NCBI GenBank assembly: GCA_022495005.1
Contig: JAGYXB010000831.1
Coordinates: forward strand, 62,001-126,000
Origin: Rhyacophila brunnea
Lineage: Eukaryota > Arthropoda > Insecta > Trichoptera > Rhyacophilidae
DNA length: 64,000 nucleotides
Direction of reading: 5' to 3'
Program-made: the position numbers and the translations under genes
The notes under the pieces: model-generated
Told to the model about the DNA's origin: nothing
Databases searched by the model: none
What the model saw: the letters and a program-made list of their open reading frames with translations, nothing else
Shown here: piece after piece, positions 48,726 to 62,202 of the stretch
Layout of the letters: each line of letters begins with the position of its first letter
Position numbering within the stretch: position 1 is the stretch's first letter

Positions 48726-49443
48726 AAGGCGCTCGGCCATTGTGGGGCCGTATAACTTAGTATACCTACTCTATCAATATAATATATTCAAACTAATATA
48801 ATACACCTCAAAACTCTTCGAAACCGTGTAATTATCTGTATTCTGATATCTCAATGTGTAGGTGATGGATAGAAGCCCTGTAACTTTGAACTACTCAATT
48901 AAGAGACGTATACAAAATTAGTCGATATATTAATTAGTCTTATTGCTAATAAAGTATTTTTTATCTTCATTAATTTTTTATTTTGTCACATCGTAGGTTT
49001 TAAGAACTCAACGATGATAAACTATGATTTTACGATGAATAAATAAATAAAGATGAAATATTACATTCGTAAATTCATTTATAAACTAATTTTTGGAGGG
49101 ATAGTAATTTTGTAGATTTGACTATAATTAGTGGAGTCGAACGGTCAGTCGCCTTGCCGATAGAAATAAATTATAGGTAGGTAGGTAGTAGGCAGACTTT
49201 ACGCGCAAACGATTTTAAGCGCATGATTGAAAAGTAAAGAAAATGATATTACATAATAGTTTTTATAGTAACTGGCTGATTAGTGATCATACTATTTAGG
49301 TTGATTCATTAAAAAACATTTGTTACTTATGACTTTACGGTCGTACCGCAATAGAGGCGGAAAGCGACAACGTAAGATCCAGATAGGCTAGAACACCGCA
49401 CACATTTTTTTTGTTTTGATAATCTCATAATACCTATATGTAT

Positions 49444-49825
49444 AAATTCTAATTGATTCAAGCTCTGTACTATTCCATTTAAGTCGTTTTTTGCGACCGG
49501 GGTTCGTGTATACTCCCCAAAGGTAAACATTGTTATTAATAAGATAGGGTTTTTACTAATTAGGTTTTTTACTGATACTTGAAGTATTCATAACTTGTTT
49601 ATTGTATTTTTTGTGACCTCTGACTAGATAGGTTGGTAATGGAGTTTTTTTATCTACTTTATTGTATTGATTTACTATATAAGGTAGAGTTAAGAGTGTT
49701 CGTTGTCAGTGTATGTTTACCTTTGGTGAGTGTACACGACGCCTGAAGATGCCGAAAGGCGAAACCCGGGTCGCAAAAAAACGACTTAATTGGAATAGTA
49801 CAGAGCTTGAATCCATTAGAATTTA
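49444..49825. repeat. Foldback repeat with arms of about 85 and 115 bp
   Basis: Left arm 49444-49530 (ATTCAAGCTCTGTACTATTC ... TTTGCGACC) is the inverse of right arm 49711-49825. The right arm has an extra block of about 25 bases (GAAGATGCCGAAAGGCGAAA), a common insect repeat motif. Confidence 0.75.
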
Positions 49826-49924
49826 AATTAAAATTCTATCAAGTACCTTCGGTCGATAGTATTAATAATCTATATGTATTTTTTTTCAATATCATAGCAG
49901 TCTACGAGGAAAAAATTGAGTATT

Positions 49925-49946
49925 GTAGTAGTAGTAGTAGTAGCAG
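49925..49946. repeat. TAG trinucleotide microsatellite
   Basis: Six GTA/TAG units grading into AGCAGTAACAG. Confidence 0.8.
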
Positions 49947-50235
49947 TAACAGTGTGATATTTACAGAAACACTCAGGTTTTGAGAAAATCACATATTTAC
50001 ATGTAGGTATTATGACCTCACAGGGTATCAACCACAGAAAACATCTAAGACAGTGCGTTGTTGACTACAATACTCAAATTGTCACTTTAATTAATATTTG
50101 TATTAATAATTTGCTGGAAAGGTTTGGTTATATATATAAAAAAAGACAAATAAACGTAAGTATCATTTTTTTAATATTAATAGTTTTAATTACACTTTAA
50201 TTATTAACATAATATACTAAGAGTCTCAGCCACAG

Positions 50236-50451
50236 TTGCCGAATTGGTTGAGGATCCATCTCTGAAGTCATGGATTCTGGACTCGATCGCACGACTGCGA
50301 AAAAATGTGTATTGTGTATTTGATCTAGCGCAAGGGAACAATGGTCCGTGGAAAGATTTTTCTAATATAGATTCAATATTTGGGCCTAAAGGTTTGGCCC
50401 TGTTATGTGACGTGCAGAATAGTTTATCGAAATTAGATATTACTACAAAAG
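50236..50451 (+). CDS. Candidate phase-1 exon, unknown domain
   Basis: Acceptor CAGCCACAG and donor AAAG/GTATAT bound 216 nt, phase 1-1, compatible with the sushi exon at 42605. It encodes AELVEDPSLKSWILDSIARL, RKNVYCVFDLAQGNNGPW and GPKGLALLCDVQNSLSKLD. The frame also opens 5' through another AG at 50220. SWILDSIARLRKN recalls the start of winged-helix DNA-binding domains of the SAMD1/KAT6 type, but the rest does not follow, so I do not assign it. The composition looks coding. It may belong to the furrowed-like gene, to another gene, or be chance. Confidence 0.3.
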
Positions 50452-50469
50452 GTATATAATTTAGCATTG

Positions 50470-53400
50470 TTACATTATTAAAATGTTTTTTTTTTGATCC
50501 AGAGAAAATACTATCATATTCAGCGAAGGCTTGGACGAATGACTAACATAATATAACAACCATTCTCAAGTCATCGTTAAAAGATATTTTAATATAATCT
50601 CCACTTTATGGAATGCCATATTATCTCCGCTTCCGAGCGAAATAAGTAATTTACCTTTTTATTAAATTCATTTTACATTCTACAAGAAAGAAATAAATAT
50701 GAAATAGGTACCATATTAGTTACATTAATTCCTCAATAATAATAATACAGTTTGCTTTTTTGTTGCTCTTAATGTAAAAGCAGGAAAGAGCTACCTATTA
50801 AATTTGGATACACGACAAAATATTTTAATTTTCTTCGCTTACTTGTACGAGTTGAAAAGGAATATTATACCTGTAACAAATTTTAATTCGCTGCCATTGT
50901 GGAATAAATACAGGTAATAAGTGAATTAGCAATATCGATAATTGGCGAAAGTCGCTAGGTGTATTAATTTGTTAAATACTGACAGGCAGATAGTAATAGT
51001 AGGTAGTCCCAAATTTATGGTAAAATTTTTAAATGATATTCGAAATGCACTGTTTGATATTGATCTATGAAAATGAACAAAACTCTCTCTTCTATTTCCG
51101 AAGAAGCGGATAATTCACCTCGTTCCGGAAGTAGCTACTACATCGGAAGCGATGGAAACTATTTTTTTTGTTCAGCACCGTGCATTTACCTTGAGTCCGC
51201 GATCATTTGAAGAGACATTTCCCACGGTGGGTTTTATTGAATGAAACTAATTCATGTTTTTAGCTTATTATTGTGTGTTCGGTTTCTCTCACTTCTCACA
51301 GCCGGTGAGTACCCAGTTACTCTCCTAGCTGCTACGTAGATCTCATCAAGAAATTTCGAATGACAAAGACACAGTTCGCCATTTTCTCTTTTCCCAGGCT
51401 TTCCACATTAACATGGTTGGGCGTTTATCGAAACCACTACTGTTCATGCTAGACTACCTAACTACTTCAGAAGAACCTGCCATTTTACCCCTATATGTCA
51501 ATAAGGTTAAAGATTGAGAACATCTTGACTTCTTGTCATTCGAAAACAGCACATAGCGGGAAATCTAAAAAATGAACACCTTTATCAGATTTTTTTAATA
51601 TCATATGTGTATCCATTGTAAACTTGTCGTAGGTCAGTCACCGTCAGAGGAATATGTATTCACTTAATTGACTGTCGTCCGTTCGGCAAAGCCACACTCA
51701 TATCAATCACATCATACAATACACCATTAAATGCGGCGTCTTCTTCTTCCACGTATACCACTGATCTTTCCCTGAATAATGTGGCCTAGACATTCTAGTT
51801 TTCTAGTTTAAATACTATGCAGAACTAATCGATCACTTTCGCATTTATAAGCTCAAAATATAATAAAAATATTACGATTTGATAGATTGACACATTCAAA
51901 TCAAATTTAGCCATGTATTTATTATTATTTGTATTATGGCGATATTAGGAAACATGTATATTTTAATAATTTTTGAGAGTTTTTAATGAGTTAATAAGAT
52001 AATATACCTATGGTATTATTACCGCAAGAGAGAAACCTTCAAACCGTAGAACGAAACTTATAGTGAATCCTGAACATTCTTAGTTTGTGTGGTACATAAT
52101 ATAACATATATAACGTAAGATAACAGATTATATTTCAGATATTTTTTTATTCAAACGAAGAAGGCGTAGAAATATTTTAATGATATTAAATATGTGTTAA
52201 CGTAGTTTAATAAATAAAAAAAAAAATAGTAATGCAATGTATATTTGTTGGTTTAGTACATTATTATTTATAATGAATTTTAAAGAAGTTTTTAATGAAG
52301 AACATTTATTATATCCACATCATAATATATTTAGTTAATTGATTACCATAATTCTCACTTTTTCAATATACATTTATATCTACGCATATTCGTACAATCT
52401 AGTATAATATCGCGTCATGTTGTTTTATACGTACACGTGCTATAATAAAGCTTGGTTATAGAGTCATCTAAATAAAATACTTGTTTAACTAAAGACTTCT
52501 ACATTAAACAATGAATATTATAACTGATTTCATTAAAAAAAAAAAACAGTAAAAACTTACCAAATCATTGTCATAGGTTACAACATTTATAGGCGCGATT
52601 CACTTTGGGTTAATCGAGTTTTAATATTGAATTAAAATGTATAATAATATAAATATAAATATGACAGAATATAAAAAAATTCACTTTATAAAATGAAAAA
52701 ATATGCCAATGCTTGCGGAAGAGTATTTTTTTCATTTACCACAAGATAAATGGGGTGACGAAATGCAGTTTTAATGAAAACTGACATAGATTCAAAAATA
52801 ATTCTCACAATGGCCACTATTCTAGAATATAATATTCACATTCTAATTACAATAACAAACAATAAACGAAAAAATACACAATACTCTCAAAAATAGAAGA
52901 ATCCTAAATATGTATATTGTTTTGAAAAGTTTACTGGAGCCATGTTTCTTTTAGGTTTTTTAGTTGCAAATAATATGCACCAGAATTACTACATATAAAT
53001 GTAACACTTGTTGTGGTATGTACTTAGTTATATGTGAATTGAACCGTTTCTAGGTGAGTGCCGGCATCTATTTAGTGTATCTATCAGAGCGTGTGCACTC
53101 TAACGTTGACATTTTGCGTAATAATCCATTTAATTTGTATAATATTCGTCATTGTTCTTTGCAGTTTATAAAGGCTTCAGGCTCTCTTGCAGACATAAAA
53201 ACAAGCGATTTGCCGCACATTTATTGCGGTTTTTAATGACAACGATGCAATTCGCCTATTTACCTATTTTCTACGATGCACAATAAAATATATTCTTAAA
53301 TAATGAAATTTGCTAATGTATTTTGCCGTTTACCTTTTAAGTATACTTAATAACATTTTACCGTATTACAAAGAAAATTGCATTTTACCTGATTACACAT

Positions 53401-56280
53401 TACCTACGTTTAATCACTATGGTGTTAAATAAATCGAAATTCTCTATTAAACAGATGTATCGTTTACTTGGTGATAATTCAGTTAGTTAAAACTTAAAAC
53501 CAAAGTGATGAATATAGTACAAAGTAAGATTTATCAAAAAATAATAATTAGTTTTGTATGAAATGTTTTTTGAGTCCGGGCACCACCATCTTTAGATTAA
53601 TAAAGCCTGAGAATAACTTTTTGCACAAGCAACGAGTGGTCCATTGCCATACTATTTATTGATAACGTACCTACTTGCAAGCAGAGTTTGGTATTCTATA
53701 ATGACTGAAGAGTATAAATAAGTTATTATGTATTGTAATTTAGAATCGATTGTCACATTGACAAACGTCCAAGTGCATTATGATATTATTATACACAGAA
53801 GAAGTTTACTTACTTTGATCGTTACTTACAATTATTATTAATAACGCATAACCACTAAATCAGATGAACTCCAACGTCTCCAAGATACGTTAAAATAATC
53901 TGAAATAAATCTGAAACTAAGAATACTCCGACAAGTGAACACGACAGACGCGTCAGTATGAGCACTCTATAGACAATGACAGGCAATGACAGGTAATCCA
54001 TAGACAACGGGAGGGGCGAAAAGTAGGACCAGTCGTGTAATGTATCGGCTTCCTTCTTCAGTGGGCAATGGTCCGGGTCATTTACGAGGAACCTTTTATT
54101 GTTCATATACTGCGTTCAAGAGATTTGAAGATAGTTAGAATGCGGCGTCCATGAATCGTCCGGAATGCTAAATGAACAATCCCCACTGAGATTTTTAACT
54201 AAACTTACTGATTCACTTCACTCAGTCACGCCCCAGTATGGGGGCATAGGGCAAGCACAAGATCACGTCGCTTACATCGGTCCATCTCGCGCCTTCCGCC
54301 ATGAGAGACCTGCAGCGCGTAGATCGCTTTTGTAGCACCAGTAATATTTGTAAAGCCAAGCATAATTATAAACTATTGCCATTTAGGCTTTTGTCTTTTT
54401 CTGTTAAATATTAATGCAATGAAAAGCATTGGATTACTTAATTACAGTTCGGTAGGTACATATTGAGCTTTTACTATAAAAAATAATTTTACATTATGAA
54501 AGGTTAATTATTAGTTGAAAAACTGTGTTAATAATTATTGTAATTAACTGCATTTCAAATCGAACAATTAATGACAACAATAAATGCATTGCAAGATAAT
54601 CAATTTGATGAAATGTTTGAATGTTTACTGAAACAATTATTACTGAAATTCGGTCTTTTATTTTCAAAAAAATCCCATGTTTTTATACTATGTCTTCATT
54701 GAATCATTTGCATAACAAATTTGCACACCTTTTCATTTATCGTACAATTTTTGGTATTGTTTTTACGCGTAGGAATAATCGCTGCTCTCTGCGGACTAAT
54801 TTTTTGCGTCATTATAAAAATATTATAAGTCGAAATTATTGCCAATGATTTCTTGTGGAACCTGTGAAAAAACCGATTAGTATTATTTTACCACTGGCAT
54901 TGTAAAAATTATGCAAAGCAAAATGTTGTGAAATTATTAGTGATGTCGTCCGCAGAATGCTAATCCGTATTTTCTTCGTTACCAGGTAAATGTATCATGC
55001 TATCAATAGTAATATAATACACCGTTCTTTTAAAACAATTATCTTCGTATTAAAAGGTTAAAAATGAACGAAAGGAATTTTACGCTGTATCAGAGTTTTT
55101 TCCTGAGGGTAGTATCCTGATGATCGGTCTTTGTTTTTTTTTAATTTTTTTTTAAGTTTTTGATATTCATTGTGACAGCGGATTTGATCGTGTGTGTATC
55201 GTTTCTATATGTTTGGTTTTGTTTTGTCTGGCGGTAATTACTCCTTGCTAAGTTTGTGATGAAGCATTGTTGCTTGAGGATGGAGTTCCTTAGTTTCAAA
55301 ATTGTGTATTTTATTGTTTCGGTATCTGTGAGTTATAAAAACAATATCATATGTCAAAGTTTGGCCAAATACAAGTGCTAGGAAAACATAGACAAACTGT
55401 ATATTAATCTTATAATTACAAAAAGGTACTTGTCTGCGTCTGTGCGGCCATATCGGGCGTGTTTTGGGTGATTATCACAAGTCGCTGAAGATTATTCTTA
55501 TACACTAACTTCATTTAGCATGCATTTTTATTTTATTTTATTTTCATTCTGCAATTATCTCCTTCTCTTGATTATTAAGTTGTTTAGTCAAATACCTATT
55601 GTTAGTTATATTGCCTTGTAAAAATGAAATTAAAATAATCAATTATATCTACTTGATAGATACAACTGCAACCAAGTGCCAATAAACCTTGATTGTATAT
55701 TATTTATTTCACGACGTCACACGTTATAAAGCAAACTTTATGAAATATCGCGGTTACATACATACGTAAATGTTATTTGATACTACATTCATAATAATGA
55801 TTGTTAGTTTACCATGTTTAATAAAAAAATTGTTATTTAAATTATGAGTAAAGTAAAAAATGTTATAAAGTTTGTCAATGTTATGAATAAAATAACACTA
55901 CAAAAATAACCGAACATAATAGTTTCATATCATTTCAAAGATTCACTATTTTTTGATTAGTAAAGTTCACCTAAGAATATGTTCAATACCTCCCTCCGTT
56001 CAGGAATTTAAGTACTGCATTAAATGATCTCTACCTTCTCTACTTCTTTTTATAATCTGCCACGCTGCTTTTACTTTATTTTTGAAGTTATACTTCTTTT
56101 GGAACGTAGTGAAATTGAGAAACCGTTACGGAAGTGTAAATGACGTCAGCCGCGTAATCAAGGTATACCAACGTGCATTTGGGAATTAATATGCTGTCCT
56201 GTCATGGTGGCCGCCTGTGCCCATAGATAAAAGACGTATATAATATACTGCGCCCCGCCAATAATCATTTATTTTCACAT
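50470..56280. other. Long intronic stretch without assignable features
   Basis: AT-rich. Short open frames (for example 53054-53236, 53855-54106, 54621-54848) have no recognisable motif. A slightly GC-richer patch at 54220-54340 may be an old repeat. No TIR pairs found by eye. Confidence 0.35.
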
Positions 56281-56286
56281 GAAAAA

Positions 56287-56371
56287 AATGCAACCACGAG
56301 TGAATTCGAACCGCCGACCTTTAGCTTGGCAAACGAACGCGCTGTCTTCGTGCCATCGCTCGCCGTGGCGA
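56287..56371 (-). repeat. tRNA-like SINE head
   Basis: On the minus strand, a CGCCACGGCGAGCGATGG start and a B-box-like GGTTCGAATTCAC. Likely another SINE family; the tail is not defined. Confidence 0.5.
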
Positions 56372-56901
56372 TTGACAATTGTATGGTATAAGTATTACCT
56401 GCGAACTGTTGCCAATTGAAGTGGTTACACAATAAATAAATTTAATTTTACAACATCCCAGTAATTGAGTAAAAATTGAATTGAACTTCTGTTGGTGTGG
56501 GTTTTTATTTATTTATTTAATATAATACATTACAGATATCGCCACGGAAATAAACTTAGGAAGAAAACAAAAGATAAATATTATTTAGATGAATACATTC
56601 CATTGAAGCCTGATAGGCAGGGTTGCGTCTTGGATAAATACGACAGCGATTCCGACAGGTGGCAGAGGTTTGCGAACTAAAGCCGCGCTATTAAAATTAT
56701 TAAATTTATAAAGCCGGTCCAACGGAGATAATACACGATATAAGTTGTAGAGGTAATATTATTAGCCTTAATCCTAGGAAACATTAACAGGGAATCCGTA
56801 CCGCGGTCGGGGCCCCAAATTTTGATGAAAATGTATCATAATTGTATTATGTACCTACTTAGGTATCTAATACATATTGAATATTTTTTTGTTATTTTTG
56901 T

Positions 56902-56962
56902 TTTGTTACGCCAACGAAGTATAACTTCTAATGCGCGTACATAAGTACACACACCGATTTTT
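56902..56962 (-). mobile_element. Solo end of family G element
   Basis: Inverse of the left terminus (GTGTGTGTACTTATGTACGC and GAAGTTATACTTC). The other end is not nearby; a related TTTGAAGTTATACTTCTTTT fragment is at 56084-56103. Confidence 0.6.
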
Positions 56963-57389
56963 TTATTTCAAATTTAACGATAAATTGTATTTTGTTATGT
57001 ATTATTCCCCCTCTTCATAATGGCCCAAGTCAGGCAAAAGTTGGTGCTCTTTGATCGTCCGTGTTTTTTTACCGGCGTTTCTTGTGTTATTTGTTGGCGC
57101 CCATGTTTCTTCCGCGTAGAATCAATTAGTGAAGGTTTCAAAACGAATTATGATCATAAAAAAATAATTATAGTTTTTTTAACCTTGTATGGAGACCCCA
57201 TGTTTGGAGTACCTGACTGCCCCCAAACTATATTAGAATGTATATTCACCACATAAAATATGTATAATGAATAGCAACTCTCTGGCTATACGTATAGACA
57301 AAAATTTTACGTGAAACGTACCAGATTTTATTTTATCTTATCTTTCTATAGTATAATATGAAAAATACAGTGCACGAAATGAAAAATTA

Positions 57390-57500
57390 TACAAACTGGA
57401 GCGCTCAATAATTTTTAGAAAATATCAATAGGTATTATACAAAATAAATTAATAATATATAAAAGTAAGTCAATCGCTCCGGTCCATTTCGAGCCCAGGA
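57390..57500. repeat. Fragment related to the 27024 hAT-like MITE
   Basis: Contains GGAGCGCTC and CGGTCCATTTCGAGCCC, the two kinds of end found in 27024-27258, with a shortened interior. Confidence 0.5.
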
Positions 57501-57659
57501 AAATACCTTTATTAGCTTCCTTCTGAGAGATTATATTTAATACAATAAAAGTCCCGTTGCCAAATGATTTAGTTACTGCCTGTATGTGTAAGCAACCTGT
57601 CTTACTTTGCATAAACGGAAAGTTAACATACTCTAGCTCTAATAGTTTCTTATATCTAC

Positions 57660-58450
57660 TTATATCTGGCCGTGTCCGTAAATTTGTATGTATGCAGTTC
57701 GCCGTATGCTTCTATATATACATATATATATATTTATATATATGGTCGTATATTAAAGGCCGTCCAAACTCTCTGGGTCGTATAGTACTGAGATAAAATT
57801 CATGTCCAAATAAAACAAGGTTCTTATCGGTTTACTTACAGGAAGCCAGCGGCAAACTTGAAAATAGCCGATATACTGGATCATTTGTTAAGTTAAGTTA
57901 GGTTAGGTTTTCATTCTGGAATTCATGAATTTTGCTAAAATCGGCTTTTAAAATGTTCCACGAACCGATATTGTATACGGTCCATGGCCCCCACAAGTGA
58001 GGGGCTGACAGGGCCGTAGCCTAGGGGCCTGGGGTCAGGAGGGGCCCAGCGTGGCGAGTCGACCAGATACGTGAGATTAACACATATCACAAATTTGCTT
58101 TACTAGCAAAAAAAGTCGGCTGCGGCACTATTTTCTTTCAATAATGTTATTATATATTTAAAAATATCTGGTTGCACGATACAATTTTTAATTGTGTATC
58201 GATCCTCGACGACTCCATAATTCAATTGGATAGGTATATGTAAATATTAAAAAAAACATTAATTTTACCGCGGCGCGTACATCATATTATGGACATCATC
58301 ATTCTGGCTGTACTATGAACTGTAGAGCGTCACACTGCCTTTATCCTTATCGATAGGTAGGGGGGCCCGCTTCAAGATGTGGGGCCCATGATACGGTCAT
58401 CTCTTTCCGATAAGAAAGCTTACGGCGAACTGCGCTACGGTGAAATGTAA
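57660..58450 (+). repeat. Dispersed repeat J, copy filled by a MITE
   Basis: Collinear with 29330-29740 (see there), with a TA microsatellite at about 57715-57745 and the 408-bp insertion at 57983-58390. Confidence 0.7.
57983..58390 (+). mobile_element. hAT-like MITE, CATGGCCCCCACA ends, perfect duplication
   Basis: 408 bp, ends CATGGCCCCCACAAG and inverted CATGGGCCCCACATC; flanks ATACGGTC twice (57975-57982, 58391-58398). The same site is single at 29669-29676. A sister copy in reverse orientation is at 60302-60704. Confidence 0.85.
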
Positions 58451-58459
58451 TACTTACGT

Positions 58460-59440
58460 ACAATTTACACGTAACCATATCTAGCTGGGTGGAATGATGG
58501 TCTTCCATAAGCATTAAAAGCACAAAACATTAATTATATTATGGAACACGTTGGTCTATCCTTAAGTTAACTTAATATGAATTTATTACTTAGGTACTCA
58601 TTCGTCATGGATGAAAGATGGAACGATTAATTTCCCACCAAACATCATGCCATCTTAAACTTGACAAGTTCACATTCACATTGTTATTATATTACATTAG
58701 TGTAATAATTATACGGTTAAGGAAGTAGGTATCAGATGTTATTTAATATTGTATAATAAACAATAATATCTGATTAAGCGAGGTTTTCTCTAGGTATTTT
58801 AGAAAAACATCTGATTATAATAATACGATTCTCACATACGTGAAGGTGTTCAAGTTTTAAAAATATCCAATTATCTGCCACAACACGACCTGATAATAAT
58901 ACCTAATTATAAAAAAATAAACTGTTTACTGTAGATAGAAAAACAAAAAAAAAATACAATTAAATTATGAACAATGCGATAACCATCAAATTAATATTAT
59001 CAAATAAATAACTCGAATAATAATACTTGTTACATTCTTAAATAATAAACCTAATAGGTATTATTTTTCAGCGCTGAGACTTTAGAACTTTAGCTCTTTT
59101 CAGTTCATTACAGTCAGCATATTTAAAACATTTTTTTTTTCATACTATCCGCAAAAATTGTATTCTCTTTGCAATCGATTTGTCAGAATACTTTAAAGGG
59201 GGCCTCGAAAAAGTTATGCAATTAGTAAATTATAAAAAAATATATTGAAAAGCTGCGTATTTCTGACAAATCATAAAATATTACCAAAACCATAACAAAA
59301 TCCCTGCGACAGACATCAAAACGGCCTATCGCATAACAACTCAAACACTTGCATACAAAAAATAAATCACTTATATTATTATGCATGTGTTATCGGTGTA
59401 ATCACTGTCGTCTTCAATGATAATTAAATAGCGAAGAGAT
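58460..59440. other. Intronic stretch, nothing recognised
   Basis: Strongly AT-rich, no exon or repeat boundary seen. Confidence 0.35.
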
Positions 59441-59459
59441 AGATTTTTATTTTTACCAG

Positions 59460-59692
59460 GTATGCTAGTAGATGGAATTTATTGTTATTATTTTATTTTT
59501 TATCATGGGGGTGCCTCAAAATCAGTCAGTGCCTCGAGCCTCCAAGTTCACAAACGCGCCATAGACTATCCACCCGGGGACACAATTAGATTCGTGATGA
59601 TTCTAAAATGTCATTATACATTTAAGCTAATACGAATGCCAAGATGGTGTTTGCCATCATTAAATAATACTACTTTGAGATATTTAGATTAA
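59460..59692 (+). pseudogene. Degenerate sushi-like exon
   Basis: Acceptor TTATTTTTACCAG ends at 59459 and the frame enters in phase 1, like the other exons of the gene. It includes ASSLQVHKRAIDYPPGDTIR then CHYTFKLIRMPRWCLPSLNN. DYPPGDTIRF and CxxxFKLIxMPRWxCLPS recall the middle of a sushi domain, but the first Cys, the G.W...P.C end and a donor are missing, and the frame stops at 59692. Either a decayed sushi exon, an alternative terminal exon, or chance. Confidence 0.3.
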
Positions 59693-60258
59693 TCAGCGAC
59701 TTTAAGTGTTGCGAAAACTTAATTTTTCCATCACCACCACCCACCTGGTGGTTTACAGTAGTCTCAATTTGTCCTTAAGGCCATACATCAGTTGAGACAC
59801 GGTCTAAAAAGATCGTCGCTAGGCGATGCGCGGATTGCGGGTCGCGGGTGCTAATGAGGCATGTCAAACCAAATATAATTTGTCTTATAAATCCAACATG
59901 TGACCATTTAATTTTCTGTTTATTGTTTTATCAGTAACAATAATAATATATTCATTGACATGTTTTCTTTTTAAAGTAAATGGGTAAGGTTTTAAGTCAT
60001 CTTTACACGATTTAAGGATTATTACGGCCGTCGCCATCACGAAGCAAAATGACGTGTTTCCAGCTCTACATTCTCTCTCAGAATGGGAGCGAGTGCAAAA
60101 TTTCGTCACGCCTATGGTTGAAAATTATTTTCCGTTTCACTGATGAATCACCTTAATGTTGTATATGTATTTACAATCAAATTTAGGTATATTGTGACTT
60201 CGACAACTTAGAACATTATGGAGTGGCGACACTGAAGGCAAACTTTGTATATAGGATC

Positions 60259-61045
60259 TAGGCTTACCATTATGAAACTCTAAACCGGGACAGTAACGGG
60301 GCATGGCCCCCATATCCCGAAGCGGGCCTCCAGAATAGGATTTTTGGCGCCCCCCCCCTCCTACCTATTACTAAATATAAAGGCAGTGTGATGCTCTACA
60401 GTAGCGTTTTCCAAATGGTGTATGCGATAAAATTAATGTGTATATTTAGTGTGTTTTTGTATATTTTAATACATCCATTTGAATTATGGAGTCGTCGAGT
60501 ACACAATTAAAAATTGGATCGTACAACCACATAATTTTAAATCATTATATTATTGAAGGAAAATGCAGGTGACTTTTTGTACTAGTAAAGCAAATTTGTT
60601 ATGAGTGTTCATCTCACTTATCTGGTCGACTCGCCTCGCCAGGCCCCTTCTGAGCACGTGCCCTCAGTCTAAGGCCCTGTCAGTGCCCCCTTTTGGGGGG
60701 CATTGAACGGGGTACATGCAGGGCAAAGAAACGAATTTAACCACGAAATATTGTTTTATTATCTTCATTTTTAAAGTATGTACAAAAGAAGAATGCAGAA
60801 GGTCTGCTGCAGAAGAAATTTAAATTATTTTATTTCTTTTTGTACCAGTCGTAATTCTCGTTGGAATGAACTTTTTTCGCACCCTTCCCCGCTATCTTAT
60901 CACATATTATACGCTACTACGGCCAATCATGACAATTTATTATTGACAATAATTCATTCACGGAACAACTAAAATGTCAAACCCGCCGGGACCAATGTGT
61001 GAAACCGGGACAATCCCGGTCAAACCGGGACGTATGGTTAGCCTA
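60259..61045 (+). mobile_element. TIR element E, long copy
   Basis: Ends TAGGCTTACCATTATGAAAC and inverted TAGGCTAACCATACGTCCCG, with CCGGGAC repeats near both. It contains the MITE 60302-60704. The inner part matches 31410-31748 in reverse. Confidence 0.7.
60302..60704 (-). mobile_element. hAT-like MITE, sister of 57983-58390
   Basis: Inverse of the 57983 copy over most of its length. Flanks TAACGGGG and GAACGGGG agree at 7 of 8. The corresponding place in the 31.4-31.7 kb copy of element E is unfilled and reads GAACGGGG once on the minus strand. Confidence 0.8.
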
Positions 61046-61439
61046 GATATAGCCTACATTAGAAGTGGCGTTGGTTCTGTGAATTACAGGTTTTCTGCAA
61101 TTATACTACTATTATATTTATAAGCTGTGTTGCACTGGGTGACTCATCTACTCAATTACGGCGTGGTCTATATCCGGCACTGCCAAGTAATTATTGTTCA
61201 CAAAATGAGACTAAGGTGAGGTCTTTTGGAACGACCTGCGACCGCACAACACTTTCCCTGGATGTTGATGAACTTTCACGGATTAATGAGCCGCAGGCAG
61301 TACTACCTGGAATATAGACTTTCAATCAAAATTAATTCAATAATAGTTAAGTACATCTAAATAATCATTAAGATTATAGAAACGTAGAAAGCTTGTATTG
61401 TAACATAACCTTAATATGATTATTATATTTTATATAATT

Positions 61440-61988
61440 TAGATTAAACTTTAACTTAAACTAAACTTTGTCAGTTATACGTATTTTTTTTTATTGAACT
61501 AAATTGCAGTTAGTGTTGGATCATTTTAAAAATTCAATTAAACCCTGCGTAAATCAAGCATTAATAGAATATAATAGTAAAAAATATTCGTCTATCTATG
61601 AAATATCAAAAATTATTCCATTCAATCATAGATAATTTTAGATATTTTATAGCTAGAATCATATTATTGTCTATTATGATTTGGTTTAGGCAGGGCATAA
61701 TGAATTTAAAAAAAAACTAACCAACACCATTTTTAATATTATGTATTTTTAATTCAACGAAAAACAAATAAGTATGACTGAAAAAATGTTCACGATTTTT
61801 GTCGGATCGGCCATATCGTAACTAAACTAGTTTGGTTTGGCAGTGTTTAACTGATTTTTAAAAACTCTATCACCCACGATCTGTAATTTGTATTCTTAGT
61901 TCAATGAAAACAAATAAGAATGTCCGACAAAGTTTAGTATGCACTATTTATGTCAGATCTTAACAGCATACATTTACCCTTCGCCACT
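61440..61988 (+). mobile_element. hAT-like element, CAGTGGCGAAGGG family, left end missing
   Basis: Internal blocks (AACTTTGTCAGT, CAATTAAACCCTGC, AACCAACACCAT) and the right end CCCTTCGCCACT at 61977-61988 match the family. The left TIR was not found. Confidence 0.6.
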
Positions 61989-62202
61989 ATGTTATATAAC
62001 CATTTTTTTTAAATCAAGAACATATAATAGCGTAAACGCTCAAAAGATTTTACATAATTTTCATTTTATAAAATATATTCAGGAGATCGATATTACCTAA
62101 TATTGTGTTTAGATTATGATTTATGAAAATATTCGTTTAATAAATCCCAGTAATTTATAAAAATAATTCGGAACATACACAATATACAATATATATTTTT
62201 TT

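Noticed and set aside
53054..53236. 60-codon plus-strand frame
   Set aside because: Starts at a GTGAGTGCC that looks like a donor, shows no motif, and lies in featureless intron.
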